Part shown: piece by piece, positions 19,423 through 31,460 of the stretch | Numbering within the stretch: the stretch's first letter is position 1 | How the letters are laid out: each line of letters opens with the position of its first letter | Assembly (NCBI RefSeq): GCF_003987435.1 | Contig: NZ_PIQG01000004.1 | Coordinates: forward strand, 1-64,000 | From: Pseudidiomarina taiwanensis | Lineage (GTDB): Bacteria; Pseudomonadota; Gammaproteobacteria; Enterobacterales; Alteromonadaceae | Reading direction: 5' to 3' | Length of the DNA: 64,000 nt | The notes under the pieces: generated by a model | Databases searched by the model: none | What the model was told of the DNA's origin: nothing | What the model saw: the letters and a program-made list of their open reading frames with translations, nothing else | Made by a program: the position numbers and the translations under genes

Positions 19423-20808
19423 ATGTTCAATTTAACTTCATCGAAATTATTCTCTGCTGTCGCGGCTCTTAGCTTGCTTGGGTTAAGCGCCTGCTCACCG
19501 GAGCCGGTTACACCACCTGAGGGTGTCACGGTCGACTACACCGTCGAAAATGTTCATATCGTTGATTTTGTCGATGGCCAGCCTGTGCTGCTGGAAAACC
19601 AAACCATTGCTGTTAATGGTGGCGTCATCAGTGCTATTTACGATGCAGATTCAACTCATATTCCGGCCGCCACCGAAGTGATTGCAGGCAACAATGGTTA
19701 TGTGCTTGCCGGCTTTACTGAAATGCATGGGCATGTTCCCCCTGCTACAGGATTCGGTCGCTTTCCTGATCGCTATGTCGATGACATGCTCTTTCTTTAT
19801 GTGGCCAACGGCGTAACAACGGTACGCGGGATGCTTGGTTATCCACATCAACTGGATTTGAAGAAAGCTATCGCGAGTGGCGAGAAAATTGGGCCAACTT
19901 TGTATCTGGCCGGGCCAAGCTTTAATGGCAATAGTATCGAATCTCCTGAACAGGCAACCCAGCGGGTCATTGATCAACGTGATGAAGGTTGGGACTTATT
20001 GAAAATCCACCCAGGGCTTACCCTAGCCGAGTACCAAGCACTGGCCGCCACTGCCAATCAAAATAAGATGGAATTCGCTGGGCATGTGCCAGCCGATGTC
20101 GGGTTGGAAAACGCCCTTAAAGCAGGCCAAGTGACCATCGATCATCTGGATGGTTATCTCGAGGCAGTGGACGCACTCGATCGCCCGATTACGGCCGATG
20201 AACTAACGTATTTGGTTGAGTTGAGCTTGCAATATCAAGTCGCCGTGGTGCCAACGCAAGCACTCTGGGCCACCTTGATCGGTGCTGGCGATAACGATTA
20301 TTTACGCAGCTTTCCTGAACTTGGTCTGGTTCCCGAAGTCGTGCGCCAAGGCTGGCTCGACTACATCGCCTCACCGGCCTCAGCATACTTTGCGGGCGAC
20401 TCTGCCGCAGTACAGCAAGCCAACCGGCAGGCGCTTTTAAAGGCTCTTTATCTAGGTGGAGTGCCGATTATTTTTGGCACTGACGCGCCGCAATTATTCA
20501 GTGTCCCGGGCTTTTCAATTCATCGAGAAATCCCTTATCTGCAAGCAGCAGGAATGACCAATGCCGATATTATTTATAGTGCGACGGTCGCGGCCGGGGA
20601 CTATTTTGCAGAAGAGAGTGTGACGCCGTTTGGACGCATAGCTCCGGGACAGCGGGCCGACTTTTTACTGGTGCCCGAGAATCCACTCATGCAGTTAGAG
20701 ACACTCACAAGCCACCAAGGAGTTATGGTTCGTGGGAGTTGGTTAAGTCGCGCCGCCATCGAGGCAAAAATCGCCGACATACGAGCAGCCTACCAGATCA
20801 ATAATTAA
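19423..20808 (+). CDS. Lipoprotein amidohydrolase (metal-dependent, imidazolonepropionase-like)
   Basis: About 461 residues. A lipobox LSAC follows a short signal peptide, so the enzyme is membrane-anchored. The start at 19423 follows AGGAAATTCGCC; an upstream in-frame TTG run is unlikely. Amidohydrolase features: the metal-binding EMHGH (where the family usually has HxH), later histidines in FAGHVPAD and TIDHLDGY, the catalytic Asp in FGTDAP, and a C-terminal GRIAPGQRADFLLV typical of the superfamily. The first metal motif being EMHGH, not DxHxH, is an oddity shared by some secreted members. The substrate is unknown, possibly a peptide-like or cyclic amide. Confidence 0.85.
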   Translation: MFNLTSSKLFSAVAALSLLGLSACSPEPVTPPEGVTVDYTVENVHIVDFVDGQPVLLENQTIAVNGGVISAIYDADSTHIPAATEVIAGNNGYVLAGFTEMHGHVPPATGFGRFPDRYVDDMLFLYVANGVTTVRGMLGYPHQLDLKKAIASGEKIGPTLYLAGPSFNGNSIESPEQATQRVIDQRDEGWDLLKIHPGLTLAEYQALAATANQNKMEFAGHVPADVGLENALKAGQVTIDHLDGYLEAVDALDRPITADELTYLVELSLQYQVAVVPTQALWATLIGAGDNDYLRSFPELGLVPEVVRQGWLDYIASPASAYFAGDSAAVQQANRQALLKALYLGGVPIIFGTDAPQLFSVPGFSIHREIPYLQAAGMTNADIIYSATVAAGDYFAEESVTPFGRIAPGQRADFLLVPENPLMQLETLTSHQGVMVRGSWLSRAAIEAKIADIRAAYQINN

Positions 20809-20809
20809 T

Positions 20810-20970
20810 TTAGACGAGCGTCCTGCAGCCTGTGCCACGCCGATGAATGACGGTATCCATAATCATCACGATATCGCGATGGCGGGCATCTTGTTTTATT
20901 TTTTCATAAAGGGGGTAGATGACCTCACTTCCCCCCTCCAAAACTTGGAAAAATGCTTCGCCGTTACTGT
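20810..20970 (-). pseudogene. BLUF-domain photoreceptor remnant
   Basis: Minus-strand codons from about 20969 to the TAA at 20810 read SNGEAFFQVLEGG, then a YEKIKQDARHRDIVMIMD segment, then IHRRGTGCRTLV. FFQVLEG with its flavin-contacting Gln, the YxxIxxDxRH helix and the following strand match the C-terminal half of a BLUF blue-light sensor domain. The N-terminal half is gone: upstream in this frame the sequence is only the aminopeptidase gene out of frame. The join is at the aminopeptidase stop codon, which is formed by the Ser-Asn codons of the remnant. No start codon or effector domain remains, so this is debris of a deleted light-sensor gene. Confidence 0.7.
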
Positions 20971-22547
20971 GTCTTTTCGGCGTAGCGCTTCGCCCATTCA
21001 GCCAACAACCGCACCCCGTAACCATTCCCGCCAGCTGGGTGAATACCTTTAGCGCTGGTGGCGTAGGCGTTACCTGCAATATCAAGGTGAATCCATGGTG
21101 TATCTTTGGCGAAATGCTGCAGTAACCGCGCACCAGCTTGAGCACCCGGTGAACCCACGTTTTGAATATCCGCAAGCCAACTGTCAATGATGCCTTTGTA
21201 CGGTCCAAGCGGCAGCTGCCAGACTAACTCGCCGGTCTCATCTCCGGCCGCTTTCATGGCCTCGAGCAACTCCGGATGATCACTAAATACCGCCGCGTAG
21301 TCGGTGCCAAGGGCACGAACTTTTGAGCCAGTTAAGGTAGCGATATCGGCAATCGCACGCGCATTTAATTTATCGCGCGCATACCAAATGCCATCAGCCA
21401 AAATCAAACGCCCCTCGGCATCTGTGTTGACCACTTCAATCCGCGTGCCATCACCGGCAACAAGCACATCACCTGGCAGGGTTGCTGTACCTGAAATCAA
21501 GTTGTGCGATAACGGCACCACACCGACCACGTTAAAATCAACTTGCTCGCCCGCCAAGGCCATCATGGCGCCAATCACTGCACCCCCACCAGCTTTATCG
21601 GTTTGCATGCGAACAATCGAGTCACCACTGGTTTTCAGGTTATAGCCACCGGTATCAAAGGTGTTGCCTTTACCGACAAAAGCAATGGGCTGCTCACCTT
21701 TATCCCCGCCATGCCACTCAAGCACCAGTAAATGTGCCTTGTGTTGGCTACCTTGGCTCACTCCATAAAGTGCGCCCATTCCCATCGCCTTAACTTGCTC
21801 TGGACCATAGACCCTAGCCTTGATGCCATAGGGTGCAACAGCTCGCTCGGCAAGCTCAGCAATGGCCGCTGGATAGCCGTCACTGCCTGGAAGGTTGATA
21901 ATGTCACGCGCAACAAAGACACCATGCGCGAGAGGTTTAGTGGCAAGATAAGCGGCTTCTGCTGCTTCACCATCTTGGCCATGCCAATGGGTGACATAAC
22001 TTGGCCGCGCCTTTGGTGTTTGCTTGTAGCGATCAAAACGGTAATTGCGCAAATCCATACCGTGGGCCATCGCCGCGATTTGAGACGGACTCAAAGCACG
22101 CGCATGAACCACGACTGTGCTCATTTTATCGGTTACTTTAGCGGCGATGGTTGCACCAAGCTGCTCGGCGTCGAAGCGGTTAAGTTCGCTGCCCATACCA
22201 ACGACCCATAAGCGTTTAGCATAGAACCCCGGCGGTGCGAGTAGCTCAACCATCTGACCTTGCTTGCCGCTAAATTCAGCAACTTCGAGGGCTGCACTCA
22301 CAGCGTTTTTGGTTTCGTCTTGCCACATCTTCGGGAGCATGATGGCACCGCTGGTTTCAGGGACAACCATGACAATTACATCTGCGCCATCAATATGGCG
22401 ATGTTCAAACCGATGTTCAGTGTTTAAGTAATCACTCCACTGGCTCACTGCCTGAGCGCTTTGCGCCCAAATCAGGGCAAGCATTAACATGCCTAAAGTG
22501 GCCATTTCCATAATCCATGCAGACCCGTTCTGTGCCTGTACTTTCAT
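20964..22547 (-). CDS. Exported M17 family leucyl aminopeptidase
   Basis: 527 residues. The M17 metal centre is complete: VGKGNTFDTGGYNLK (Lys and Asp ligands), the segment with MQTDKAGGGAV, and the signature NTDAEGRL. Unlike cytosolic PepA, the protein opens with a hydrophobic stretch (about 14-33) ending in AQA, which looks like a signal peptide or anchor, so it probably trims peptide N-termini in the periplasm. The start is supported by AGGAAAGCAGG. The stop codon is supplied by the adjoining BLUF remnant. It follows the CadC-like regulator by 26 bases on the same strand, so it may be that gene's partner. Confidence 0.87.
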   Translation of the reverse strand: MKVQAQNGSAWIMEMATLGMLMLALIWAQSAQAVSQWSDYLNTEHRFEHRHIDGADVIVMVVPETSGAIMLPKMWQDETKNAVSAALEVAEFSGKQGQMVELLAPPGFYAKRLWVVGMGSELNRFDAEQLGATIAAKVTDKMSTVVVHARALSPSQIAAMAHGMDLRNYRFDRYKQTPKARPSYVTHWHGQDGEAAEAAYLATKPLAHGVFVARDIINLPGSDGYPAAIAELAERAVAPYGIKARVYGPEQVKAMGMGALYGVSQGSQHKAHLLVLEWHGGDKGEQPIAFVGKGNTFDTGGYNLKTSGDSIVRMQTDKAGGGAVIGAMMALAGEQVDFNVVGVVPLSHNLISGTATLPGDVLVAGDGTRIEVVNTDAEGRLILADGIWYARDKLNARAIADIATLTGSKVRALGTDYAAVFSDHPELLEAMKAAGDETGELVWQLPLGPYKGIIDSWLADIQNVGSPGAQAGARLLQHFAKDTPWIHLDIAGNAYATSAKGIHPAGGNGYGVRLLAEWAKRYAEKTQ

Positions 22548-22573
22548 CCTGCTTTCCTCTATTAATTGGATGG

Positions 22574-23794
22574 TTACAACGATTCTAAAGCGGTGCAGCG
22601 ATAATCAGTGCGGAGCCGTTGATTTAATTCTACACAACGGTTTAAAGCGCCATCCCGATCACCGGTGCGGTATAAAACTCGAACTAAACCTATGGTTGCT
22701 TGCTCGTGCAACGGAGCAATACTCAGCACCTCGCGATACCAACTTTCTGCTTCACTTAACTGCTCGGCGTGGTAATAACTGTCGCCAATGCGCAGCCCTA
22801 CACTTGCCAGCCAGGGCCGGATTTGTACTGGCTGCTTTGCATACTCTTGTTGCATCACTTGGTAGCCTTGCTGATAGGCCTCGCGCGCTTGAGTAAGGTC
22901 ACCCGATGCGCCAAAAAGTTCCGCTAAATTGAGCCAAATCGGCCACACTGATGCATCGTGTTCTAAAGCCTGTTGATAGAGTCGAATCGCCGCCGCATAA
23001 TCGCCCTGCGCCGAGCGCACGAACCCTTTCGCCTTCAGCGCAATCGTACTATTGGGTTGCAACGCCAGCGCCTTATCTGCCATAACCGCTGCGCGCTGCA
23101 ATAACGCTCGATTCGCATCCGTCGCCAACGCCCCGCTGGCAACCTGCTCAGTGATACTGGCTTGACTCGGATCGCCCGGTGACGACTCAGAATAGCGCAA
23201 TGCTTTTTGCACCAGCGCATTGGCAAGCCCTGCATAAGCCGCAACGGTATCGGGTTTTAATTCAAGTTGCTGCTGATATAAGCTGATCGCCCGTTCATTG
23301 TCGGCAAGCCGCATTTGATGGTAATAGTCATCCGCTTGGCTCAACAAATCCGAACGCTGACGGCCATCTTCAACAGTTAGCATCAGTACGACTAAAGCAG
23401 TGACTGCAACGGCAAACATAGCGCCAATAAAAATAAGCGGTTTAGGAACTTTACGCACTGAAAACGAGGCGGCGTTAAACTCTTCAGGTGTGATTAAAAG
23501 GCGATAACCGCGCTTCGGAACGGTCTCGATATAGCGCGGTGCGCGAGCACTATCTCCAAGCGCTGAACGCAAGCGCGAGACGGTGCGCAACAGCGTATCC
23601 TCGCTTGGGCACGTTTCAGGCCAAACCCGCTCAAGCAAGTCTTTTTTACTCACTAGTTGCTCTGGGGTTTCGAGTAAACAAGTTAAAAGCGCGGCACTCT
23701 TCGGCTCGAGCCGCACTTGCTCGTCTGCTGCGTTGGTCAACACGCCAGTGCTGGACTCAAAGCGCCAGTCACCAAGTTGTATGGGTGCGCTCAT
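22574..23794 (-). CDS. CadC/ToxR-like membrane transcriptional regulator with TPR domain
   Basis: 406 residues: an N-terminal OmpR/PhoB-type winged helix (about 5-105; LVSKKDLLERVWP, LLRTVSRLRSALGD, IETVPKRGYRL), one membrane span (about 118-140), then tetratricopeptide-like repeats (YQQQLELKPDTVAAYAGLAN; LYQQALEHDASVWPIWLNLA). This layout binds DNA from the membrane and senses something in the periplasm. It lies just upstream of the exported aminopeptidase on the same strand, which could be a target. AAGGGAGAGTGCC precedes the start. Confidence 0.88.
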   Translation of the reverse strand: MSAPIQLGDWRFESSTGVLTNAADEQVRLEPKSAALLTCLLETPEQLVSKKDLLERVWPETCPSEDTLLRTVSRLRSALGDSARAPRYIETVPKRGYRLLITPEEFNAASFSVRKVPKPLIFIGAMFAVAVTALVVLMLTVEDGRQRSDLLSQADDYYHQMRLADNERAISLYQQQLELKPDTVAAYAGLANALVQKALRYSESSPGDPSQASITEQVASGALATDANRALLQRAAVMADKALALQPNSTIALKAKGFVRSAQGDYAAAIRLYQQALEHDASVWPIWLNLAELFGASGDLTQAREAYQQGYQVMQQEYAKQPVQIRPWLASVGLRIGDSYYHAEQLSEAESWYREVLSIAPLHEQATIGLVRVLYRTGDRDGALNRCVELNQRLRTDYRCTALESL

Positions 23795-23869
23795 GGCACT
23801 CTCCCTTACCTGATATTGCGGTATGTCCGATAAATGTCCGACTAAATTCGGGTTAATGTCAGGACTCTG

Positions 23870-24724
23870 TTCGCATTCTACCCTAACCTGCGCCAGCCTA
23901 CCTTAAGTTATGCCCAGCAAAGCAGTGGCGAGGCTCCCAAAGCCGTTGAGCTACCGCGCGACTATCGCATCGCGGCCGGCGCGATTGGTTATCTGAAACC
24001 GGGTCCGTTTAGTAATATTTATGCCGAAGACAGCAGCCAAACGTGGAATACCGAAGAGTTTTTTGGTTTGATTGACGAGGCCTTTAGCGCCTTTAAAGCG
24101 GCACAAATCGAAAAGCTCGTGATTGATTTGCGCAATAATCCCGGTGGCACGAATAGTTTTAGCGACTACATGCTGGGCTATTTCGTCGACCAACCGTTTC
24201 GCTTTGCCGCCGACTTTAGAGTCAAAGTGTCATCCTTTGCTGAGGCGGCGAACCAAGCTCGACTCGCAGCTGATGAGCCAGCGGATTCAATCAACGCGCA
24301 ACTTGCCGCGATTTATACGAGCCACGATGAGGGGGAGATCGTCTCATTCCCATTACAGGATAGCCAGCCGTTACCGTTAGCACAGCGCTTAGCCATCGAC
24401 CCTGCGAAGGTTTTTGTCATCGTCGATCGTTATTCCTATAGCAATGCCGTAAGTGTGGCGGCGATTGTGCAAGATTATGGTTTTGGAATGATCATAGGCG
24501 AGCCGACCGCTGATCTGGCAACGACCTACGCCTCGATGGAGAGTTTTACTTTGTCGCGAACTGGAATTGAAGTTGGCTTCCCCAAGGCGCACATTATTCG
24601 TCCAAACGGTGATGAAGAGGCTGCAGGAGTAACCCCTGATCATGTCCTCGGTTGTTTTGCTGAGACCAGCAACGCCGCTCAACGCCTCGCCTGTGCGCTC
24701 GAGTTTGTCGCGAAGCAACCTTGA
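23870..24724 (+). pseudogene. N-terminally truncated S41 family protease
   Basis: A coding frame opens after a stop at 23843-23845, with no ATG or GTG at its head, and runs from YPNLRQPTLSYAQQ through LVIDLRNNPGG (the S41/tail-specific protease core), DRYSYSNAVSVA with the likely catalytic Ser, GEPTAD, and a normal C-terminus at 24724. The N-terminal half of an S41 enzyme (signal peptide and cap/PDZ region) is absent, and the regulator's upstream region abuts the break. The first usable start (TTG at 24068) falls inside the catalytic domain. I therefore call it a remnant; an expressed 218-residue fragment cannot be excluded. Confidence 0.75.
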
Positions 24725-24753
24725 GTTAACCCTGTAATCAAGTGGATTTGAAC

Positions 24754-24782
24754 TGGACAAGGCCTACGCTTTTCTCTAGAAT
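24754..24782 (+). promoter_or_regulatory. Promoter of tRNA-Arg
   Basis: TGGACA (24754-24759) and TAGAAT (24777-24782) are separated by 17 bases, a good sigma-70 arrangement 34 bases upstream of the tRNA 5' end. The leader contains a short hairpin CGTCGT/ACGACG (24789-24803). Confidence 0.65.
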
Positions 24783-24816
24783 TCGCCTCGTCGTTAAACG
24801 ACGCCTTCCAATCCAC

Positions 24817-24894
<78 letters not shown>

Positions 24895-24939
24895 ATCTGC
24901 AGGAGCTTCACGGTTTGTGAACACTAACACAAAAATTTT

Positions 24940-24960
24940 TGTGCCAAATCTGTGCCAAAT
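24940..24960 (+). repeat. Tandem TGTGCCAAAT repeat
   Basis: Two copies of TGTGCCAAAT separated by a single C, starting 46 bases downstream of the tRNA 3' end. Short repeats at such a place can be arm-type binding sites for an integrase. That role is inference, and no integrase gene remains. The rest of 24894-25153 shows no gene. Confidence 0.45.
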
Positions 24961-25153
24961 TTATTCCTGCTTATAATATTGTCGCCCTTCAGCGCCGCTG
25001 ATGCAGGCGATTTCCAGCCACTTTTTACTTTTGTTGAGACCAGTATTTAAGTGTAATAAGTCCAACACACCTTTCTAAGACGGTTGAATTCGATAAAAGA
25101 GAAAAAGCCGGTGATTGAGCCCATGAGATACATGTGGTAGCCTATTTCTTATT

Positions 25154-25510
25154 TTGAAATGGTTTTTTCATCTGCAGGTTGTTCGTTTGCCAAAAATTAT
25201 TTGGTCGTTGATCGTAGTCATTTTACTTCACAGTTTTTTTACCTGTGCGGTTGCCGCTGGGCATGTGGAGGATAGTAATCACACTTTCGATTATGCCTAT
25301 CAACATCATACGCACAATGATCACGAGACGAAGTCACCCGACAACCTCGATCCAAACCACGAACATCAATTTCACGCACACATAAGCTGTATCACTGGTT
25401 ATTCAATCTGTGCTGCGGCAACACCATGTCCGAATCTTGCAATCCCACATCGATTACTTCCTTTCGATAGTAACGACCATCAACCACCAACCCCACCACC
25501 AAATGCCTAA
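25154..25510 (+). CDS. His-rich exported protein leading the czc operon (CzcI-like)
   Basis: A small protein of about 118 residues. A hydrophobic segment (about 15-34; WSLIVVILLHSFFTCAVAA) is a likely signal peptide, followed by a His/Asp-rich mature part (YQHHTHNDHE, HEHQFHAH), a pair of Cys and a proline-rich tail (HQPPTPPP). This resembles the small CzcI-type proteins that often precede czcCBA and are thought to bind metal or modulate expression in the periplasm. The start is uncertain: TTG at 25154 or TTG at 25187, the latter giving a cleaner signal peptide. It ends about 50 bases before czcC. Confidence 0.65.
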   Translation: MKWFFHLQVVRLPKIIWSLIVVILLHSFFTCAVAAGHVEDSNHTFDYAYQHHTHNDHETKSPDNLDPNHEHQFHAHISCITGYSICAAATPCPNLAIPHRLLPFDSNDHQPPTPPPNA

Positions 25511-25563
25511 ACTTCACGTCTAAAATTTGTGCATTAGCACGCCATTTTACTGTGGAGATAATC

Positions 25564-26811
25564 ATGAAATTACTTTATTTCGTGATTGCTGTACTTGTGG
25601 GGTTACTTGCAACCTCATATTCAGCAATCGCAAATGAGTTATCATTGCGAGAGGCATTTGAGAACGTCTTGCGAGATAACCCAATCTTAAAGAAGTACCC
25701 GTATCAGCAACGTATGGCTGAAGCTGAAAAACTGCAGGCATCGCTGCGTCCAAATCCAGTTATCGGGTTCGAACTGGAGAATTTTGCTGGTAATGGTGAA
25801 AGCCAAGGATTCGACAGCGCTCAAGCAACATTGTCGTTCAGTCAGCTTATTGAGCTTGGTGGAAAACGCGAGCAACGAGTTGAGTATGCGAACGCGCGAC
25901 AACGTCAGCGGGCCGCTGAGTTTAATTACGAAAAGATCGAAATCCTAGCGGAGACGGCTTATCGTTTTTACGAAGTTGTTCGGTTGCAGCAGTTGGCCGA
26001 GTGGAATAGCCATCAGCAGCAACGGCTCGATAGTGCAATGCAAATAGTCAAGGAGCGGGTCCGGTCCGGAGCTGTGCCACCATCGGAAGCAACTAAAGTT
26101 TCATTGCAACAACGCCAAGTAAGTGTCCAATCCGAAGAGATTGTTGGAAAGCTTGACCAAGCACGAGCGAACTTAAGTGCAATGTGGGCCGCAGAGCCAA
26201 GCTTTACTGGTGTGACCGGGGACTTTTATCAATCTTTCGATATTCCTTCACAAGCTGATATTGAACAAGCGGTTAATCAAGCGCCAGAGTTTCTTCGTTT
26301 ACTCGATTCAGAACGACTACTTGCGGCAAAAGTTGATGCTGTGAAGGCAGATGCTTCTGTCGATCTCAATATTGGAGTGGGTGTTCGTTACAACAATCAG
26401 CTAAATGACACTGGTCTTGTTCTCCAGGCGTCGATGCCTCTTCAACTTTCGAACCCAAATCAGGGAACTCTTGAGGCTACTAAAGCTGAGCGTACGTTAG
26501 TTTTTGAACAGCAGCGTTTAATTCGAGACCAGTTGCGCGTTCGCGCAAGATCTCTATTAGGACGCATACAAACAAATTATCGCTACTTAGAGAGCATTCA
26601 AACAGATTTATTACCCCTCGCCAAGCGACTAGAGAATGAAACGACCGATGGCTATCGCCGAGGTATTCATAGTCTTTTAGTTGTTCTTGATGCGCAAGAT
26701 GAGCTAGCACAGCTTGAACACCAAGCCCTTGAGCGTCGCAGTGCTATTCACAAAGACATTCTCGAACTAGAGCGAATGACGGGTCAATCATTTTTAGGAT
26801 CGAAATCATGA
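25564..26811 (+). CDS. czcC: TolC-family outer-membrane factor of heavy-metal efflux (CzcC)
   Basis: The outer-membrane channel of a tripartite Czc-type pump. About 415 residues with a signal peptide ending near SAIANE and two outer-membrane efflux protein repeats rich in coiled coil (PNPVIGFELENF; the RVRSGAVPPSEATKVSLQQ turn; a second turn at RRGIHSLLVVLDAQDEL). The start at 25564 follows GGAGATAATC; an upstream in-frame codon at 25552 is less likely. It overlaps czcB by ATGA, showing tight coupling. Confidence 0.9.
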   Translation: MKLLYFVIAVLVGLLATSYSAIANELSLREAFENVLRDNPILKKYPYQQRMAEAEKLQASLRPNPVIGFELENFAGNGESQGFDSAQATLSFSQLIELGGKREQRVEYANARQRQRAAEFNYEKIEILAETAYRFYEVVRLQQLAEWNSHQQQRLDSAMQIVKERVRSGAVPPSEATKVSLQQRQVSVQSEEIVGKLDQARANLSAMWAAEPSFTGVTGDFYQSFDIPSQADIEQAVNQAPEFLRLLDSERLLAAKVDAVKADASVDLNIGVGVRYNNQLNDTGLVLQASMPLQLSNPNQGTLEATKAERTLVFEQQRLIRDQLRVRARSLLGRIQTNYRYLESIQTDLLPLAKRLENETTDGYRRGIHSLLVVLDAQDELAQLEHQALERRSAIHKDILELERMTGQSFLGSKS

Positions 26812-28034
26812 ATTTTATGAAAACAGTTTTTACATTGCTCGCTCTATGCTTAGGGCTAAGCTTATCTGCATTAAGTCATGCTTCAACGGAGCATGGCCAT
26901 ACGGAGACTGAGGCGAAGGGGCCAAATGGTGGAATATTATTAAGCGACGGCGATTTGTCAGTCGAGATCACGATCTACGAGTCAGGAATCCCTCCAGAAA
27001 TGAGAGTCTACACCTATCTAAATGGAGAGCTGATGTCCCCCAAAAAGGTTGAAGTTTCGGTAACCCTACATCGGCTTGGTAACGTCAATGATAACTTGAG
27101 TTTCACTCCAGAGAATAATTACCAAGTCAGTAATGAGATCGTCACCGAGCCACACTCGTATGAGGTCTCGGTTTCAGTGAATACAAAAACACAGCGTGCT
27201 GAATGGCACTATGAAAGCTATGAGGGAAGAGCAACATTGTCTGACCGAATTATTGAAAAGGCAGATATTGTGGTTGAACCTGCAGGTCCTCAGACACTTA
27301 ATTTTAGTGAAACTTTGTTTGGTGTCGTTGCGCCCATAACTGAAAAAATCATCTCAATTACTCCAATTTATAAAGGTAAGGTAACTGGCGTTAAGGTTTC
27401 AATTGGTGATCAAGTTTTCGCGGGTCAAACGCTTGCGAAAGTTACCAATGCTGCAAGTGGAGTCAGTTACGATGTTGTTAGCCCTATAGATGGTGAGGTT
27501 ACTGAACGATTTGTCTCCGTCGGTGAGGTCGTCAACGACGAAACAATGTTCGAAATTGCCGACTTATCCTCGGTCTGGGTCGAGCTCTCGGCGTTCCCTG
27601 AAAACATTGAGAAGCTTCAAGTTGGGCAAACAGCAGAGGTTTATGATTTACATCAACATGAGCGCACTCGTGGTGAAGTGATTTACATTGCACCAGTAAT
27701 GACCGGTGGACACATAGCTCGAGCCCGAGTGCTTATTGATAACTCTGAAGGTCATTGGCGGCCGGGAATGCACGTAAAATCTGACGTGAAAACGCGTGAA
27801 CGCGCTGTGCCTCTGGCTGTGCAAGTTGATGCAATTCAGTCTTTTCGGGACATGCCGGTGGTGTTTGCTAAGTACGGAAACACTTTTGAAGTTCGCATGA
27901 TAGAACTTGGCGAGAGTGATGGAGAATATGCCGAAGTTACTGGCGGTCTAGCTCTAGATACTCCTTATGTGATCGGAAACAGCTACATACTCAAAGCCGA
28001 TGTTCTCAAAGACGGCGCGAGCCATGACCACTAG
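26808..28034 (+). CDS. czcB: Periplasmic adaptor of heavy-metal efflux RND pump (CzcB)
   Basis: A membrane-fusion protein of 408 residues joining CzcA to CzcC. A signal peptide is followed by a His-containing stretch (EHGHTETEAKGPNGG) usual for CzcB, then an N-terminal domain, a barrel-sandwich hybrid (ITPIYKGKVTGVKVSIGDQV; SPIDGEVTERFVSVGEVV) and a beta-barrel domain. There is almost no hairpin between the two lipoyl halves, as in short-hairpin CzcB-type adaptors. The C-terminal GASHDH may also bind metal. It is preceded by czcC (4-base overlap) and followed 12 bases later by czcA. Confidence 0.9.
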   Translation: MNFMKTVFTLLALCLGLSLSALSHASTEHGHTETEAKGPNGGILLSDGDLSVEITIYESGIPPEMRVYTYLNGELMSPKKVEVSVTLHRLGNVNDNLSFTPENNYQVSNEIVTEPHSYEVSVSVNTKTQRAEWHYESYEGRATLSDRIIEKADIVVEPAGPQTLNFSETLFGVVAPITEKIISITPIYKGKVTGVKVSIGDQVFAGQTLAKVTNAASGVSYDVVSPIDGEVTERFVSVGEVVNDETMFEIADLSSVWVELSAFPENIEKLQVGQTAEVYDLHQHERTRGEVIYIAPVMTGGHIARARVLIDNSEGHWRPGMHVKSDVKTRERAVPLAVQVDAIQSFRDMPVVFAKYGNTFEVRMIELGESDGEYAEVTGGLALDTPYVIGNSYILKADVLKDGASHDH

Positions 28035-31184
<3,150 letters not shown>

Positions 31185-31197
31185 TCTTGCTGTTTTG

Positions 31198-31225
31198 GAA
31201 GTTGGGTCGAAAGATCCAACTTCCA
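31198..31225 (+). terminator. Hairpin after czcA, probable terminator
   Basis: A 12-bp stem (GGAAGTTGGGTC with its complement, one G-U pair) capped by a GAAA tetraloop, 14 bases after the czcA stop. No T tract follows, so termination is likely but not certain; it could instead protect the mRNA 3' end. Confidence 0.5.
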
Positions 31226-31277
31226 TTCAAATACCCCCGAGCCATCATTACTAATGGCGAAGATACACCTATCGTTT

Positions 31278-31460
31278 TCAATCGTTTATTTTGGTCATGT
31301 CGCGAGCGAGAAGTTTAGCGACAATAGGTGAAGTAATCATTTGAATGACGGCAAAAAATGCAGCGGGAATTGCAATTTCAGGGGGAAGCCCAGATGCAGC
31401 AACAAAAGCAGCGGCAATGCTAAACTCCTTTTTACTGACTGTAAAAAGATAAGTGATCAT
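31278..31460 (-). pseudogene. C-terminal fragment of a membrane transporter
   Basis: Minus-strand codons give a fragment beginning MITYLFTVSKKEFSIAAAF, continuing ASGLPPEIAIPAAFFAVIQM, then SPIVAKLLARDM, and ending at 31278. It reads like the last two membrane helices of a multi-spanning transporter, perhaps of the bile acid:sodium/arsenite carrier type, though that identity is a weak guess. Immediately upstream it is cut by the left boundary of AbiE repeat unit A (31463), so the gene was truncated when that unit arrived or by deletion. Confidence 0.5.

Noticed and set aside
20971-21208. N-terminal part of a 132-residue minus-strand frame containing the BLUF remnant
   Set aside because: Upstream of the remnant this frame is only an out-of-frame reading of the aminopeptidase gene, so only the last part is counted.
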